A stretch of DNA of 64,000 bases. Origin: Arenibacter catalasegens (lineage in GTDB: Bacteria; Bacteroidota; Bacteroidia; Flavobacteriales; Flavobacteriaceae). The notes beneath the pieces are model-generated. The model worked only from the letters and a program-made list of their open reading frames with translations, was not told where the DNA came from and searched no databases. Shown here one piece after another: positions 1 to 9,189 of the stretch; the stretch's first letter is position 1, and the number at the start of each line of letters is the position of its first letter. The translations under genes were made by a program, and so were the position numbers. Location: assembly GCF_002909235.1 (NCBI RefSeq), contig NZ_PHQQ01000013.1, positions 1 to 64,000 on the forward strand, written 5' to 3'.

Positions 1-87
1 CAAACAAAATGATACAAAAGCAAGCTTTTATTATGGCTTTTATGAATATGTTCGCTCATACCCACAAAAATACATATCATTACGCTA

Positions 88-112
88 CACCCGAGGCAGA
101 GCCTCGGGGAAT
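88..112. repeat. GC-rich hairpin sharing the CCGAGGCAGAGCC core
   Basis: The arms CCGAGGC and GCCTCGG pair across the loop AGA, about 30 bp beyond the stop codon of the GH16 gene. The same core recurs at 58773-58799 behind another minus-strand gene. Here no T-run follows on the minus strand, so its role as a terminator is less clear than at the second site. Confidence 0.6.
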
Positions 113-140
113 TCTATAGATTAAACTTCTATTTAGGTAC

Positions 141-923
141 TTAATAACCTTCCTTCTTTTGGTAAACCTTAACATAGTCAACCATAAAAACATCAGGGAA
201 AATCGTTTTTAAAATCTCTTCTTTTTTACTGGGATACTCCATACTCAAGATCATATATTCTTCAATATTGGAAATTCCAGTAGTGACCTCATAATACTTG
301 TAGCCATCCACATAAAAAATATATTTGTCCGGAAACCATTCAAGTCCAAAAGTGTGAAAACCCAAACTTACTCCCTTGCGATAACTCTGCATACCCTTAG
401 TAGATTGTTGGTTGGGTCCGTAGGCCCAATGCACATTGTGAGACACTATATCTGTACCTAATTTTTTAAAAAACTCCATCACATCTATTTCCGCCCCAAA
501 CTTGGCCGGATCCTCGCCTTTACTAATTCCCGGAGACTGCAGCCAAAAGGCGGCCCAAACACCTTGTGACTTTTGCAATTTGGCCCTACATTCGTAATAA
601 CCATATTTGGACATAAATTTGCCATGGGTGCCAATTGCACTACCCAAAAGGGAATCGCCTCTTTTAAGGGCATACAGTTTCAGATATCCCTTTTCAACTT
701 TTACCGCTTCCCTGGACACATAGGCAATGGCTCGCGGCCCAATTCCCCTCACTTCCCATTTGGTGGTATCCAATGTTTTTCCCTTAAACTGATCTTCCCA
801 AACCAATTTATAACCCTTTTTTTCCGGATTAAACCGTTTAGTGGATATTGGTCCTTGTGCGGGACGTTGAGCAAAAGCAAAACCAACTATAAACAAGAAA
901 CAGCATATGGATGTTAATTTCAT
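141..923 (-). CDS. secreted glycoside hydrolase family 16 protein
   Basis: This 260-residue protein begins with a signal peptide (about residues 1-19, ending FAFAQ). The rest is a single GH16 beta-jelly-roll catalytic domain. The family's catalytic signature E-I-D-V-M-E lies at residues 145-150, with E145 the expected nucleophile, D147 the assisting residue and E150 the acid/base. GH16 enzymes cleave beta-1,4 or beta-1,3 glycans such as agar, porphyran, carrageenan or laminarin. The substrate cannot be told from the motif. There is no carbohydrate-binding module and no type IX sorting domain, so a periplasmic or Sec-exported enzyme is likely. The neighbouring beta-propeller lipoprotein at 1354-2319 on the other strand supports a role in marine polysaccharide use, but no susC/susD pair is visible here. 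Confidence 0.88.
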   Translation of the reverse strand: MKLTSICCFLFIVGFAFAQRPAQGPISTKRFNPEKKGYKLVWEDQFKGKTLDTTKWEVRGIGPRAIAYVSREAVKVEKGYLKLYALKRGDSLLGSAIGTHGKFMSKYGYYECRAKLQKSQGVWAAFWLQSPGISKGEDPAKFGAEIDVMEFFKKLGTDIVSHNVHWAYGPNQQSTKGMQSYRKGVSLGFHTFGLEWFPDKYIFYVDGYKYYEVTTGISNIEEYMILSMEYPSKKEEILKTIFPDVFMVDYVKVYQKKEGY

Positions 924-1353
924 TTTAATAAAATTGTAACTTTTTCATGGTTGACTGTAAAACTAATATCGGCCTGTTTTACTACCTATATCCCTGTAAA
1001 ATTTAGCGGTATAAGACCAAAATTAGAATGTAAGTCATATGCCCAACAGAAGGGGCTATTGACCAATAGCAAGATAACAAAACTGACCCAACATTTTCGA
1101 GCAGATTCTATCAAAAACTGCCATAATCTTAACCCTAATTAAATATATTCGGAGTGTTTACCAAGTGGCCCGAGCTATCTTCTTTAAGTCCACGGCATAC
1201 TACCTATGGGCCTTCCACTCCTAACCCTTAAACAAAGCGAAAAAGTATTAATGATTCTTATTTTGACGGCTAACCATCATTGGGTGAAAAGGAATTATTA
1301 TCTTCCTCTTCAAAAGTGCAAATTAATTCTGTACAGCCAAAAATAACTACCCT
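924..1353. other. intergenic region without recognised gene
   Basis: This 430-bp gap lies between two divergently transcribed glycosidase-type genes, so it should hold both promoters. A 63-codon open frame at 951-1142 has no recognisable product and I do not call it. I see no convincing TAnnTTTG box, RNA gene or repeat. Confidence 0.5.
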
Positions 1354-2319
1354 ATGAAAAAACGCTTCCTTATACTTGCAGCCTTTACTGTTGTACTGCT
1401 AGCTTGCAAAGAAAACCAAAAATCAAAAGAAAACATAAATGAAGGTCAGCTGAATGTTAAAGCCCTCCAGGATTCCGTGCCCTTTCCTTCCGAACTAGTA
1501 CTATTTAAAACCCCCGCAGATAACCCCGTGTTTACTGGAGGTGGTGTGGATAGTTGGGATCAAAAAATTAGGGAAAGAGGGTTTATACTAAAAGAAGAGG
1601 ATACTTTCCATATGTGGTATACCGGCTTTCGTACGGAAAATGAATCGCTTTCCTTAGGTTATGCAACCTCCCCAGACGGAATTTCTTGGACACCTTATCC
1701 GGACAACCCAGTTTTTAATAAAAGTTGGACAGAGGACATGATGGTAATAAAGGTAGACGGCACCTATCACATGTTTGCCGAAGGGAAAAACGACGTAGCC
1801 CATAGACTATCTTCCACCGATAAGATTCATTGGACCGACCATGGTTCCTTGGATATGCGTAATGCCAATGGCTCTCCTTTAAGTGCAGGACCCTATGGCA
1901 CACCAACGGTTTGGCAGGAAAATAATACCTGGTATTTATTCTATGAGCGCAATGACCTGGGCATATGGCTCGCCACTTCCAAAGATTTAAAAGTATGGAC
2001 CAATATACAGGATGAACCAGTAATAAATATGGGTCCTGAGGCATACGATCAATACGGCTTAGCCGTAAATCAGATTATAAAATACAAAGGATGGTATTAT
2101 GCCTATTACCATGGAACTGCCTTCGAGGACTGGAGCCTATGGTCCACCAATGTAGCTGCGTCCAAAGACTTGGTACATTGGAAAAAATATCCCCAAAATC
2201 CAATAATGGAAGAAAATAGATCCAGCGGCATCCTAGTTCCGGATGGAAATCTGTTTAGGTTATATACAATGCACGATAAGGTGGAGGTACATTTTCCTAA
2301 AAGCCCAAAAAGGGACTAA
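1354..2319 (+). CDS. beta-propeller glycoside hydrolase-like lipoprotein (GH43/GH130-type fold)
   Basis: The 321-residue product starts with a lipoprotein signal whose lipobox LLAC puts the lipidated cysteine near residue 18. The body contains repeated propeller strands of the type HMWYTGF, LGYATSPDGISW, WYLFYER and WLATSKDLKVW, which are typical of five-bladed beta-propeller glycosidases of the GH43, GH32/68, GH117 and GH130 groups. I cannot assign a family because the catalytic acids are not diagnostic by eye. It is probably anchored in a membrane on the periplasmic or surface side and acts on oligosaccharides. It sits divergently to the GH16 gene, which suggests a shared substrate. A related hairpin repeat follows at 2714-2792. 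Confidence 0.72.
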   Translation: MKKRFLILAAFTVVLLACKENQKSKENINEGQLNVKALQDSVPFPSELVLFKTPADNPVFTGGGVDSWDQKIRERGFILKEEDTFHMWYTGFRTENESLSLGYATSPDGISWTPYPDNPVFNKSWTEDMMVIKVDGTYHMFAEGKNDVAHRLSSTDKIHWTDHGSLDMRNANGSPLSAGPYGTPTVWQENNTWYLFYERNDLGIWLATSKDLKVWTNIQDEPVINMGPEAYDQYGLAVNQIIKYKGWYYAYYHGTAFEDWSLWSTNVAASKDLVHWKKYPQNPIMEENRSSGILVPDGNLFRLYTMHDKVEVHFPKSPKRD

Positions 2320-2713
2320 GAGCAGCTATTTTATGAAGCAATTTTTTTCCTTTAGCGGAGTAATTCACGGCTATCTACTCCAAACACCACAACAAACCGC
2401 TTAGTTTGTCATGTTAAAGATGCAGGCCGAAAAAAGCCATAATGCTTCGATATAAAGCGAAACAAAATCTATGAAATACCGATATTTTACATAAAAGAGA
2501 ACAGATAATAAGAAAAGCGACTATTCGGTCTATTTGGGAAGTGCAAAATAGAATATATTTTGAGGTATTTACCCCTCCTTTTATACGATTGGAAGTTGAT
2601 ACAAGTGCCCGAATGATCTATTCACCAGTAACCTTAATTAATTGCCTGCCCTTCGCATTATCTGCTCAACTCAGCACAACCATTAAACAGGTCCAATTGG
2701 ATTCTAAAAAAAA

Positions 2714-2792
2714 AGTCCTGCGAGGTTTTTACCGACACACTAAATAGAATTTAGTGTTGGTTGATTCGGTGTCGATTGAACCTTGCAGGACT
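2714..2792. repeat. nested three-tier hairpin, divergent relative of the 9.9-11.3 kb palindromes
   Basis: The outer arms AGTCCTGCGAGGTT and AACCTTGCAGGACT pair with a single G-T mismatch. Inside them CGACAC (2733-2738) faces GTGTCG (2769-2774), and innermost ACACTAAAT (2737-2745) pairs perfectly with ATTTAGTGT (2749-2757) around the loop AGA. The outer arms share CCTGC(A/G)AGGTT with the REP-like array beside hemF. The element lies between convergent genes, a usual place for REP elements and bidirectional terminators. The rest of the gap (2320-2864) shows nothing else; a 68-codon frame at 2541-2747 overlaps the hairpin and is not a credible gene. Confidence 0.8.
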
Positions 2793-2864
2793 ACAGTAAA
2801 GGTTGGTGGTTATTAAAAATTACAAAGTATTGGTAATAGACTTTGTTCTGTGAATGCTTAAGAG

Positions 2865-3674
2865 TTAATTTCTCTTTAAACAGTATTCGATACCGCCAAC
2901 CAATTGTTGGCGAAAATTAAGGTCGTCATAGGCTTCATCGGTATGCCCCAAGCCAGTATAGAAAGAACGTCCACCATCATACTCATGATACCACGCAATA
3001 GGATGATTATCCCCATTTTTACCTCCTTCATAAGAACTTTCATCGAGCTTCATAAGTACATGAAGGTCTGGATTTATATTTTTGTAATTATACCATTCAT
3101 CAAAATGGGTCCAAATATCGGCCAAATGTTTTGTAGCCGGATGGTTGTGATCCACCACGTCTATTGTAGCCGTCTGTTGTTTGGGGTGACTTAAAAAATA
3201 GGCCCCAACCAATTTGCCATACCATGGCCATTCATATTCTGTATCAGCTGCAGCATGAACCCCCATAAAACTTCCTCCATTTTGAATGTATTTTTCAAAG
3301 GCCGCCTGTTGTGCTTCACCTAAAACATCCATGGTAGTACTTAAAAACACCACTAATTTAAACTTCTTAAGATTCTCACCATTAAATTGAAGTGAATCCT
3401 CTGTATGGGTAACGGCAAAGTTATTGGCCACACCCAATTTTACGAAAGTGGCCACGCCCTTTTCTATGGACTTATGGCGAAATCCGTTAGTTTTAGTAAA
3501 TACCAACACACGGTCTTTGGCCAATATATTGGCCGATATTATTTTTTCTGGGATTTTTACCGGTTTAGTATGAAGATTTGGATTTAAGGTAACCTCTTCC
3601 TGAATCTTGGTACTGCCACAACCAACCACAAAAACTAGTGCTATTAATGTAATAGTACATTTATATAAGCGCAT
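2865..3674 (-). CDS. ThuA-like domain lipoprotein
   Basis: The product has 269 residues with a lipoprotein signal (lipobox VVGC, cysteine near residue 19) and one ThuA-like domain. That domain has a flavodoxin/class I amidotransferase-like fold without the amidotransferase cysteine. Family features seen are VLVFTKTNGFRHKSIEKG at the start, GVHAAADTEYEWPWYGKLVG in the middle, and WYHEYDGGRSFYTGLGHT near the end. ThuA proteins occur with sugar-oxidation systems (trehalose and 3-keto-glycoside pathways), but their exact reaction is not settled. The gene is convergent with the propeller lipoprotein at 1354-2319 and is followed upstream by the AraC regulator on the same strand, 248 bp away. Confidence 0.85.
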   Translation of the reverse strand: MRLYKCTITLIALVFVVGCGSTKIQEEVTLNPNLHTKPVKIPEKIISANILAKDRVLVFTKTNGFRHKSIEKGVATFVKLGVANNFAVTHTEDSLQFNGENLKKFKLVVFLSTTMDVLGEAQQAAFEKYIQNGGSFMGVHAAADTEYEWPWYGKLVGAYFLSHPKQQTATIDVVDHNHPATKHLADIWTHFDEWYNYKNINPDLHVLMKLDESSYEGGKNGDNHPIAWYHEYDGGRSFYTGLGHTDEAYDDLNFRQQLVGGIEYCLKRN

Positions 3675-3922
3675 AAAAATTATTGATTATCAAATTGAAG
3701 TGCTAAATATCTAAAATATATAGCAACAAAACACAAAAATTACTATTATTTCCAAATTTAACTACAGTTTTCACAATAAGACCCCTACTTGTTAGAAATA
3801 AAATCTAAACCCCCAGAACATAGTCTTGAACCATACAACAAAAGGCAACCGAATGGATCCTCAATACCCCGTTTCCATATAAAAGTTTAACCTAGGAAGG
3901 ATTAGCAACATGCATTAGCAGC

Positions 3923-4813
3923 CTATGAATTGGCTAAGGACATCAGGTACTTTTTTGGAGTGGTACTATATTTTTTCTTAAAGGCGGCAATAAAATGACT
4001 GGAAGTACTGTACCCTACTTTTAAGCCCACCTCGTTAACATTATATTTTCCGGATTCCAGCATTTTACGGGCATATTCCATTTTGTAATCAAATAAAAAG
4101 CTATAAACAGAATCCCCATAAATTTGTTTAAATCCCTCCTTTAATTTCTTTAAACTGAGTCCAATTTCATCCGATAGCTCTTGTAAGCTAGGTGGCTCTG
4201 CCATTCTTGAAATAATTATTTCCTTGGCCTTTCTAATTCGCTTAACGTTGTCCTCATCCACTAAAAACGGACATTGTTCCACATCAGCATCCTGACTTTT
4301 ATTAAAATAAAGTGAAATTAGTTCATAAACCTTACCTTTAATATACAACTCCTTAATGGAACGATGCAGGTTATAATTCATAACCTGACTCAAAACTACC
4401 GCTATCGCTGGCGATACAGCCTCCTGTGAATAATATTTTTTATCCTTATTGTCTGAGCTTAAAAAAGGGATATAATCAGCCTCCTTGGAAAATAGGGAAT
4501 GGAATTTTCGAATGGTCATCACAATAGAAACCATCCAAGAATTAGTATTTAAAACAAGATTAAGAGGAAGATCTACTTGTGTATTATATAACAACAGGGA
4601 ATTATCTTCCGTCACTTCCAAGGCATATCTGCCGTCATTGAATATAAACTTAGCCCCTCCCTTTAGGCAGAAATGAAACTGTATAAAGGAACTATCAATC
4701 TCGCGGGTAACCGTCTGATTGTAAACACTATCGTTTTGAATTTTCAATACATAGAAACCATCTTCAATCAATACTTCCTCAAAAGACCCTTGAGCGATAT
4801 TTTCTTCCTCCAT
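3923..4813 (-). CDS. AraC-family transcriptional regulator, divergent from hemA
   Basis: This 296-residue protein has a variable N-terminal sensing region and a C-terminal AraC double helix-turn-helix from about residue 195. Recognisable HTH stretches are LQELSDEIGLSLKKLKEGFK and NVNEVGLKVGYSTSSHFIAA, followed by the PKKYL end of the domain. The architecture resembles PchR-type regulators, which respond to iron chelates or small ligands; this is inference. It is transcribed away from hemA across a shared region of about 200 bp that carries four regularly spaced AGCG boxes. That makes it the obvious candidate regulator of the heme operon. Confidence 0.85.
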   Translation of the reverse strand: MEEENIAQGSFEEVLIEDGFYVLKIQNDSVYNQTVTREIDSSFIQFHFCLKGGAKFIFNDGRYALEVTEDNSLLLYNTQVDLPLNLVLNTNSWMVSIVMTIRKFHSLFSKEADYIPFLSSDNKDKKYYSQEAVSPAIAVVLSQVMNYNLHRSIKELYIKGKVYELISLYFNKSQDADVEQCPFLVDEDNVKRIRKAKEIIISRMAEPPSLQELSDEIGLSLKKLKEGFKQIYGDSVYSFLFDYKMEYARKMLESGKYNVNEVGLKVGYSTSSHFIAAFKKKYSTTPKKYLMSLANS

Positions 4814-4903
4814 GTCGACTTTATATTAAAATATACTATTTAGAAACATTCTAAATTAACTAAAGACTAATTTCCCTTAACTCTGCTAAAATATGGTATT
4901 TCA

Positions 4904-4965
4904 AGCGTTTGTGTATATAAAATAGCGTTAAAAAACCACAAGCGATACTTATTGTTCCTCTAGCG
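4904..4965. promoter_or_regulatory. four AGCG boxes between araC-type gene and hemA
   Basis: AGCG occurs at 4904, 4924, 4941 and 4962, mostly as (A/T)AGCGTT, with start-to-start distances of 20, 17 and 21 bp. All four are in the same orientation, which is the layout expected for direct-repeat sites of an AraC-type dimer. Binding is inferred, not shown. Confidence 0.4.
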
Positions 4966-4989
4966 TTATTTTTATTTGGCTGATGCCGT

Positions 4990-4997
4990 TAAATTTG
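4990..4997 (+). promoter_or_regulatory. TAnnTTTG -7 box upstream of hemA
   Basis: TAAATTTG matches the Bacteroidetes -7 consensus exactly and ends 20 bp before the ATG at 5018. No TTG box is seen at the usual -33 distance, which would suit a regulator-dependent promoter. The box lies downstream of an alternative TTG at 4976, so a transcript from it supports the ATG start. Confidence 0.45.
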
Positions 4998-5017
4998 TGG
5001 CGCTCTCAAGAGTACCT

Positions 5018-6274
5018 ATGAAAGATTATCACATTTCCAAACATAGTTCGTTTTATACAATTGGCCTTAACTACAAAAAAGCCGATGCCGAGGTGCGCGG
5101 CAAATTTAGCTTGGATGAGAATGCCATAAACCGGCTATTGGAGCAGGCGAAACTTATAGAACTGGACGGCCTATTGGTAACTTCTACCTGTAACCGTACG
5201 GAATTACATGGATTTGCCCAACATCCCTTTCAACTTATAAAATTATTATGCGACAACACCCATGGCACCGTGGAGGAATTCCAAGAGGTGGCCTATGTAT
5301 ATAAGAATAATGATGCTATAAACCATCTTTTTAGAATGGGTACTGGCTTGGATAGCCAAATCTTGGGCGATTTTGAGATTATCAGTCAATTGCGACAAAG
5401 TTTCAATCGATCCAAAAAACAAAGTATTGCAAATCCATTCTTGGAGCGTCTATGCAATTCTGTAATCCAGGCAAGTAAAAGAATAAAAAACGAAACCGAG
5501 ATTTCTTCGGGAGCAACATCAGTAGCCTTTGCCTCGGTACAATACATCATAAATACTATCCCCGATATTTCAGAAAAGAATATCCTTTTGTTTGGGACCG
5601 GGAAAATAGGTAGAAATACGTGTGAAAATTTAATTAAGCATACCAAAAATTCGCACATCACCTTAATTAACCGTACCAAGGATAAGGCGGAGCGTATAGC
5701 GGGGAAATTTAATCTAGTAGTTAAGAACTACGGAGATCTACAGACCGAAATACGAAATACGGATGTCCTTATTGTTGCAACAGGAGCCCAATCGCCCACC
5801 ATTTCAAAAGAATTGATATATACAAAGAAACCTTTGTTGATATTGGACCTGTCCATTCCTAAAAATGTTTCGGACAACGTAGCCGATTTGGATAATGTTA
5901 CAGTAATACATCTTGATCACCTCTCCCAAATGACCGATAATACGCTGGAGAAAAGAAAAGAATCAATTCCCCAGGCAGAAGTGATTATTGAAGAAGTGAA
6001 GGAAGAATTTATCAAATGGTTGGAAACTCGGAAGTTTGCACCAGTCATCAAGGCTTTAAAGAAAAAATTAAAGATAATGAAAGATGAGGAATTGGACTTC
6101 CAAAGCAAAAAGCTTAGTGATTTCAACTCCGTTCAAGCAGACATTATCTCAGAGCGCATCATTCAGAAAATTACAAAGCAATTTGCCAATCATCTTAAAG
6201 ATACTGAAATAGATTCCGATACCAGTTTAGAGCTTATACAACGAGTTTTTCAACTAGAATTGGAAGCTAAATGA
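5018..6274 (+). CDS. hemA: glutamyl-tRNA reductase
   Basis: HemA reduces glutamyl-tRNA to glutamate-1-semialdehyde with NADPH, the first committed step of C5-pathway tetrapyrrole synthesis. With the ATG at 5018 the protein has 418 residues, the usual length. The catalytic cysteine is C58 in TSTCNRTEL, the nucleotide-binding loop is LLFGTGKIGR, and the C-terminal helical dimerisation domain is complete. The frame extends upstream to a TTG at 4976, but that would add 14 residues before the conserved start and would precede a likely -7 box, so I prefer the ATG. The stop overlaps the hemC start as ATGA, which indicates translational coupling. Confidence 0.97.
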   Translation: MKDYHISKHSSFYTIGLNYKKADAEVRGKFSLDENAINRLLEQAKLIELDGLLVTSTCNRTELHGFAQHPFQLIKLLCDNTHGTVEEFQEVAYVYKNNDAINHLFRMGTGLDSQILGDFEIISQLRQSFNRSKKQSIANPFLERLCNSVIQASKRIKNETEISSGATSVAFASVQYIINTIPDISEKNILLFGTGKIGRNTCENLIKHTKNSHITLINRTKDKAERIAGKFNLVVKNYGDLQTEIRNTDVLIVATGAQSPTISKELIYTKKPLLILDLSIPKNVSDNVADLDNVTVIHLDHLSQMTDNTLEKRKESIPQAEVIIEEVKEEFIKWLETRKFAPVIKALKKKLKIMKDEELDFQSKKLSDFNSVQADIISERIIQKITKQFANHLKDTEIDSDTSLELIQRVFQLELEAK

Positions 6275-7182
6275 GTAAAACAATACGAATTGGTACCCGC
6301 GATAGTCAGTTAGCCCTCTGGCAAGCCCATACCGTACAGGATCAATTACAGAAGCTTGGTTTTAACACCGAAATAATTTCTGTAAAATCTACCGGAGACC
6401 TTCTGTTAGATAAGCCCTTATATGAACTGGGCATCACCGGAATATTTACCAAAACCCTTGATATGGCTATGATCAATGGCAGTGTAGATATCGCTGTGCA
6501 TTCCATGAAAGACGTACCTACCAGGCTACCTAAAGGAATTGTACAAAGCGCAGTTCTACCCAGAGCAAATACCCAAGATATTTTGGTCTATAAAGATTTG
6601 GATTTTTTATTATCCAATGGTACCATCGCTACCGGAAGCTTACGTAGACAAGCGCAATGGTTGAATAAATACCCATTACACAAGGTTGTGGATTTACGCG
6701 GAAATGTAAACACCCGCCTTCAAAAACTTAAGGACAACCCATGGAACGGAGCCATTTTTGCCAAGGCTGGTTTGCAACGTATTGAGGTACTTCCTCCAAA
6801 CCATATTGATTTAGATTGGATGGTACCAGCACCAGCCCAAGGGGCTATGGTTGTTGTTAGCATGGGAAACGATGTGTTTTCCACGGAAGCGGTTAACGCC
6901 TTAAACGATTCCATTACAGATATTTGCACCCACGTGGAACGGGAGTTCTTGCAAATACTGGAAGGAGGCTGTACTGCACCTATTGGAGCTTTGGCCATCG
7001 TTGAACAAGATAACCTCCATTTTGAGGGTGTACTACTTTCCTTGGACGGCAAACAAAAATTAAAGGTCAAGAAATCTATTCCCGCCCGGGACTATTTAGA
7101 ACTCGGCAAGTTCTGTGCCCAAGAAATATTGGACAATGGCGGTAAGGAATTGATGGCAAAAATTAAAAAGGCGTTGGCATGA
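6271..7182 (+). CDS. hemC: hydroxymethylbilane synthase (porphobilinogen deaminase)
   Basis: This 303-residue cytoplasmic enzyme joins four porphobilinogen units into hydroxymethylbilane. The dipyrromethane cofactor cysteine is C234 in LEGGCTAPIG. Other family motifs are IRIGTRDSQLALWQA at the start, HSMKDVPTRLP, and GSLRRQAQW. It overlaps hemA by four bases and is followed by hemD, so the three are clearly one operon in pathway order. Confidence 0.97.
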   Translation: MSKTIRIGTRDSQLALWQAHTVQDQLQKLGFNTEIISVKSTGDLLLDKPLYELGITGIFTKTLDMAMINGSVDIAVHSMKDVPTRLPKGIVQSAVLPRANTQDILVYKDLDFLLSNGTIATGSLRRQAQWLNKYPLHKVVDLRGNVNTRLQKLKDNPWNGAIFAKAGLQRIEVLPPNHIDLDWMVPAPAQGAMVVVSMGNDVFSTEAVNALNDSITDICTHVEREFLQILEGGCTAPIGALAIVEQDNLHFEGVLLSLDGKQKLKVKKSIPARDYLELGKFCAQEILDNGGKELMAKIKKALA

Positions 7183-7213
7183 CCCCTACTTGGGAATTAT
7201 AAACCGAAGTACC

Positions 7214-7891
7214 ATGAGCACTACAGTTCTTTCTACAAAAATCCTAACAGCCTCGCAAAAAGCAATACTGACCAATGCCAATATTAAAGTGGAGGAGTAC
7301 AATGCCATCAATATTGAGTACTTAACACCCAACATAGACCCTGTTTTCAAAAATATCATATTTACCAGCCAAAATACAGTAAAGGCTTTTCTAAAAATAA
7401 TCGGTCCCCAAAACATCAAAAATAAATCTTATTCTGCCTTTTGTGTTGGTGAAAAAACAAAGTCCGTTTTAGAGAAAAAAGGCATAAATGTCATAGAAAT
7501 GACAAATTATGGAGCAGAATTGGCCGATATTTTGGTAAATATGTACCCAAAAGAAACTTTTTTGTTTTTGTGCGGTGATAAACGTCGGAATGAAATTCCA
7601 TCCTATCTAAAAAAACACAAGGTGGCGTTTAAGGAACAGACCTTATATCAAAATACCCCAAATCCCCTTACCTTTGCTACCGATTTTGATGGTATAATGT
7701 TTTTTAGCCCCAGTGGCATTGAAAGCTTTTTAGCCAAGAACAATTTAAAGAATTGTACTACTTTTTGTATAGGTACAACCACCGCTGCAGAAGTAGAAAA
7801 ACATACCAAAAATATTATTATTGCCCAAAAACCAACGATAGAAAGTGTCCTGGAAAGAGTTATAGCGACTTTTAAAACAAAAACTAATTAA
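7214..7891 (+). CDS. hemD: uroporphyrinogen-III synthase
   Basis: HemD cyclises hydroxymethylbilane with inversion of ring D. The family is poorly conserved, and this 225-residue protein is recognised by its two-lobed pattern (IIFTSQNTVKAFLK in one lobe, GIMFFSPSGIESFL in the other) and by its position straight after hemC. The frame opens at a TTG at 7190, but the ATG at 7214 starts the conserved part and lies 31 bp beyond the hemC stop. I therefore use the ATG. Confidence 0.9.
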   Translation: MSTTVLSTKILTASQKAILTNANIKVEEYNAINIEYLTPNIDPVFKNIIFTSQNTVKAFLKIIGPQNIKNKSYSAFCVGEKTKSVLEKKGINVIEMTNYGAELADILVNMYPKETFLFLCGDKRRNEIPSYLKKHKVAFKEQTLYQNTPNPLTFATDFDGIMFFSPSGIESFLAKNNLKNCTTFCIGTTTAAEVEKHTKNIIIAQKPTIESVLERVIATFKTKTN

Positions 7892-7976
7892 ACTTGCATG
7901 CGCTACAACAATCCCTCAATAGTATACAATTGAGGAGCTGTTTAAATAGTGTAGACAAGAAGCACACAGAAATATT

Positions 7977-9008
7977 ATGAGCATAAAAAATGATTTATTC
8001 TTAAGAGCACTAAAAGGAGAAACCGTAGAGCGCCCACCAGTTTGGATGATGCGCCAGGCAGGAAGATATTTACCCGAATTTATGGCGATCCGTGATAAAT
8101 ACGACTTCTTTACCCGTTGTAGAACGCCTGAATTGGCCAGTGAAATTACGGTACAACCCATACGCCGCTTCGGCATGGATGCCGCAATTTTGTTCAGCGA
8201 TATTTTAGTGATTCCCCAGGCCATGAATATCGAAGTGCAGATGAAACCTAATTTTGGCCCGTATTTGCCCAATCCGGTAACAGATCAAAAAGGCGTGGAC
8301 AAAGTTATTGTTCCAGATGTAAATGTGGAATTAGATTACGTTATGCAAGCCATAAAGGCGACAAAAGAGCTTTTGAACAACGATATCCCCTTGATCGGCT
8401 TTGCAGGTTCCCCTTGGACCATTTTATGCTATGTAGTACAAGGGCAGGGCAGTAAAACCTTCGATAAGGCCAAGGAATTTTGTTTTACAAATCCCGTAGC
8501 GGCACATCAGCTACTGCAAAAAATTACCGATACGACCATTGCCTATCTAAAGGCAAAAGTTAAGGCAGGTGTAGATGCCGTGCAGGTCTTCGATTCATGG
8601 GGAGGTATGTTGTCTCCAGTGGATTACCAAGAATTTTCGTTCCAGTATATACAACAGATTATAGATGGACTAAAGGATGAGGCTCCCGTAATCGTTTTTG
8701 GTAAAGGATGCTGGTTCGCATTGGGCGATATGGCCAAATCCGGTGCCGCTGCCCTAGGGGTGGACTGGACCTGTTCCGCACGTAATGCACGCTACCTTTC
8801 TGGAGGTAATATAACACTTCAGGGCAATTTTGACCCCGCAAGATTGCTTTCACCTCCAGCTATAATCAAAAAAATGGTCACTCAAATGATCAATGAATTT
8901 GGCAAGGACAAATATGTGGTAAATCTTGGTCACGGAATATTACCGAATGTGCCATTAGATAACGCAAAGGCCTTTATAGATGCAGTAAAGGAGTACGAAC
9001 AAAAATAG
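7977..9008 (+). CDS. hemE: uroporphyrinogen decarboxylase
   Basis: HemE removes the four acetate carboxyls of uroporphyrinogen III to give coproporphyrinogen III. The 343-residue protein has the N-terminal signature [17 protein letters not shown], the aspartate-containing [14 protein letters not shown], and [12 protein letters not shown]; it is full length. It starts 85 bp after hemD on the same strand and is probably part of the hemACDE transcript, although the gap could hold a weak internal signal. Confidence 0.97.
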   Translation: MSIKNDLFLRALKGETVERPPVWMMRQAGRYLPEFMAIRDKYDFFTRCRTPELASEITVQPIRRFGMDAAILFSDILVIPQAMNIEVQMKPNFGPYLPNPVTDQKGVDKVIVPDVNVELDYVMQAIKATKELLNNDIPLIGFAGSPWTILCYVVQGQGSKTFDKAKEFCFTNPVAAHQLLQKITDTTIAYLKAKVKAGVDAVQVFDSWGGMLSPVDYQEFSFQYIQQIIDGLKDEAPVIVFGKGCWFALGDMAKSGAAALGVDWTCSARNARYLSGGNITLQGNFDPARLLSPPAIIKKMVTQMINEFGKDKYVVNLGHGILPNVPLDNAKAFIDAVKEYEQK

Positions 9009-9030
9009 AGGGGCGTATCCCTTTTTATTC

Positions 9031-9080
9031 CTACCGGAAAAAAAGGGTCGCGCTTTCCGTTATATCTTTTATTTTTATGG
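9031..9080. repeat. possible short flavobacterial intergenic element
   Basis: Downstream of hemE the sequence CGGAAA ... TTTCCG brackets a GGGTCGCGC core and is followed by a T-rich stretch. The combination GTCGCGCTTTCCG plus T-rich tail reminds me of short elements repeated in Flavobacteriaceae genomes, but only one copy is in this window, so the call is tentative. Confidence 0.25.
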
Positions 9081-9189
9081 AAACATTTTTTCGGGGAAAG
9101 GTTTAAGACAGTAAAATTGCCTCCCAAATAACCTTCCTAACTATTAAATAAAAGGATGTCACTGCAATCGCTTACGCAAAACCATTAAT

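Noticed and set aside
573-917. Long plus-strand frame opposite the GH16 gene
   Set aside because: The minus-strand frame encodes a clear GH16 protein with its catalytic motif; the opposite frame is a shadow.
951-1142. 63-codon plus-strand frame as a gene
   Set aside because: It lies in a divergent promoter region and the protein resembles nothing known.
2541-2747. 68-codon plus-strand frame as a gene
   Set aside because: Its end is formed by the nested hairpin repeat, and the translated product shows no recognisable pattern.
4976-5017. TTG start for hemA
   Set aside because: The extension precedes the family's conserved N-terminus and would lie upstream of the likely -7 box.
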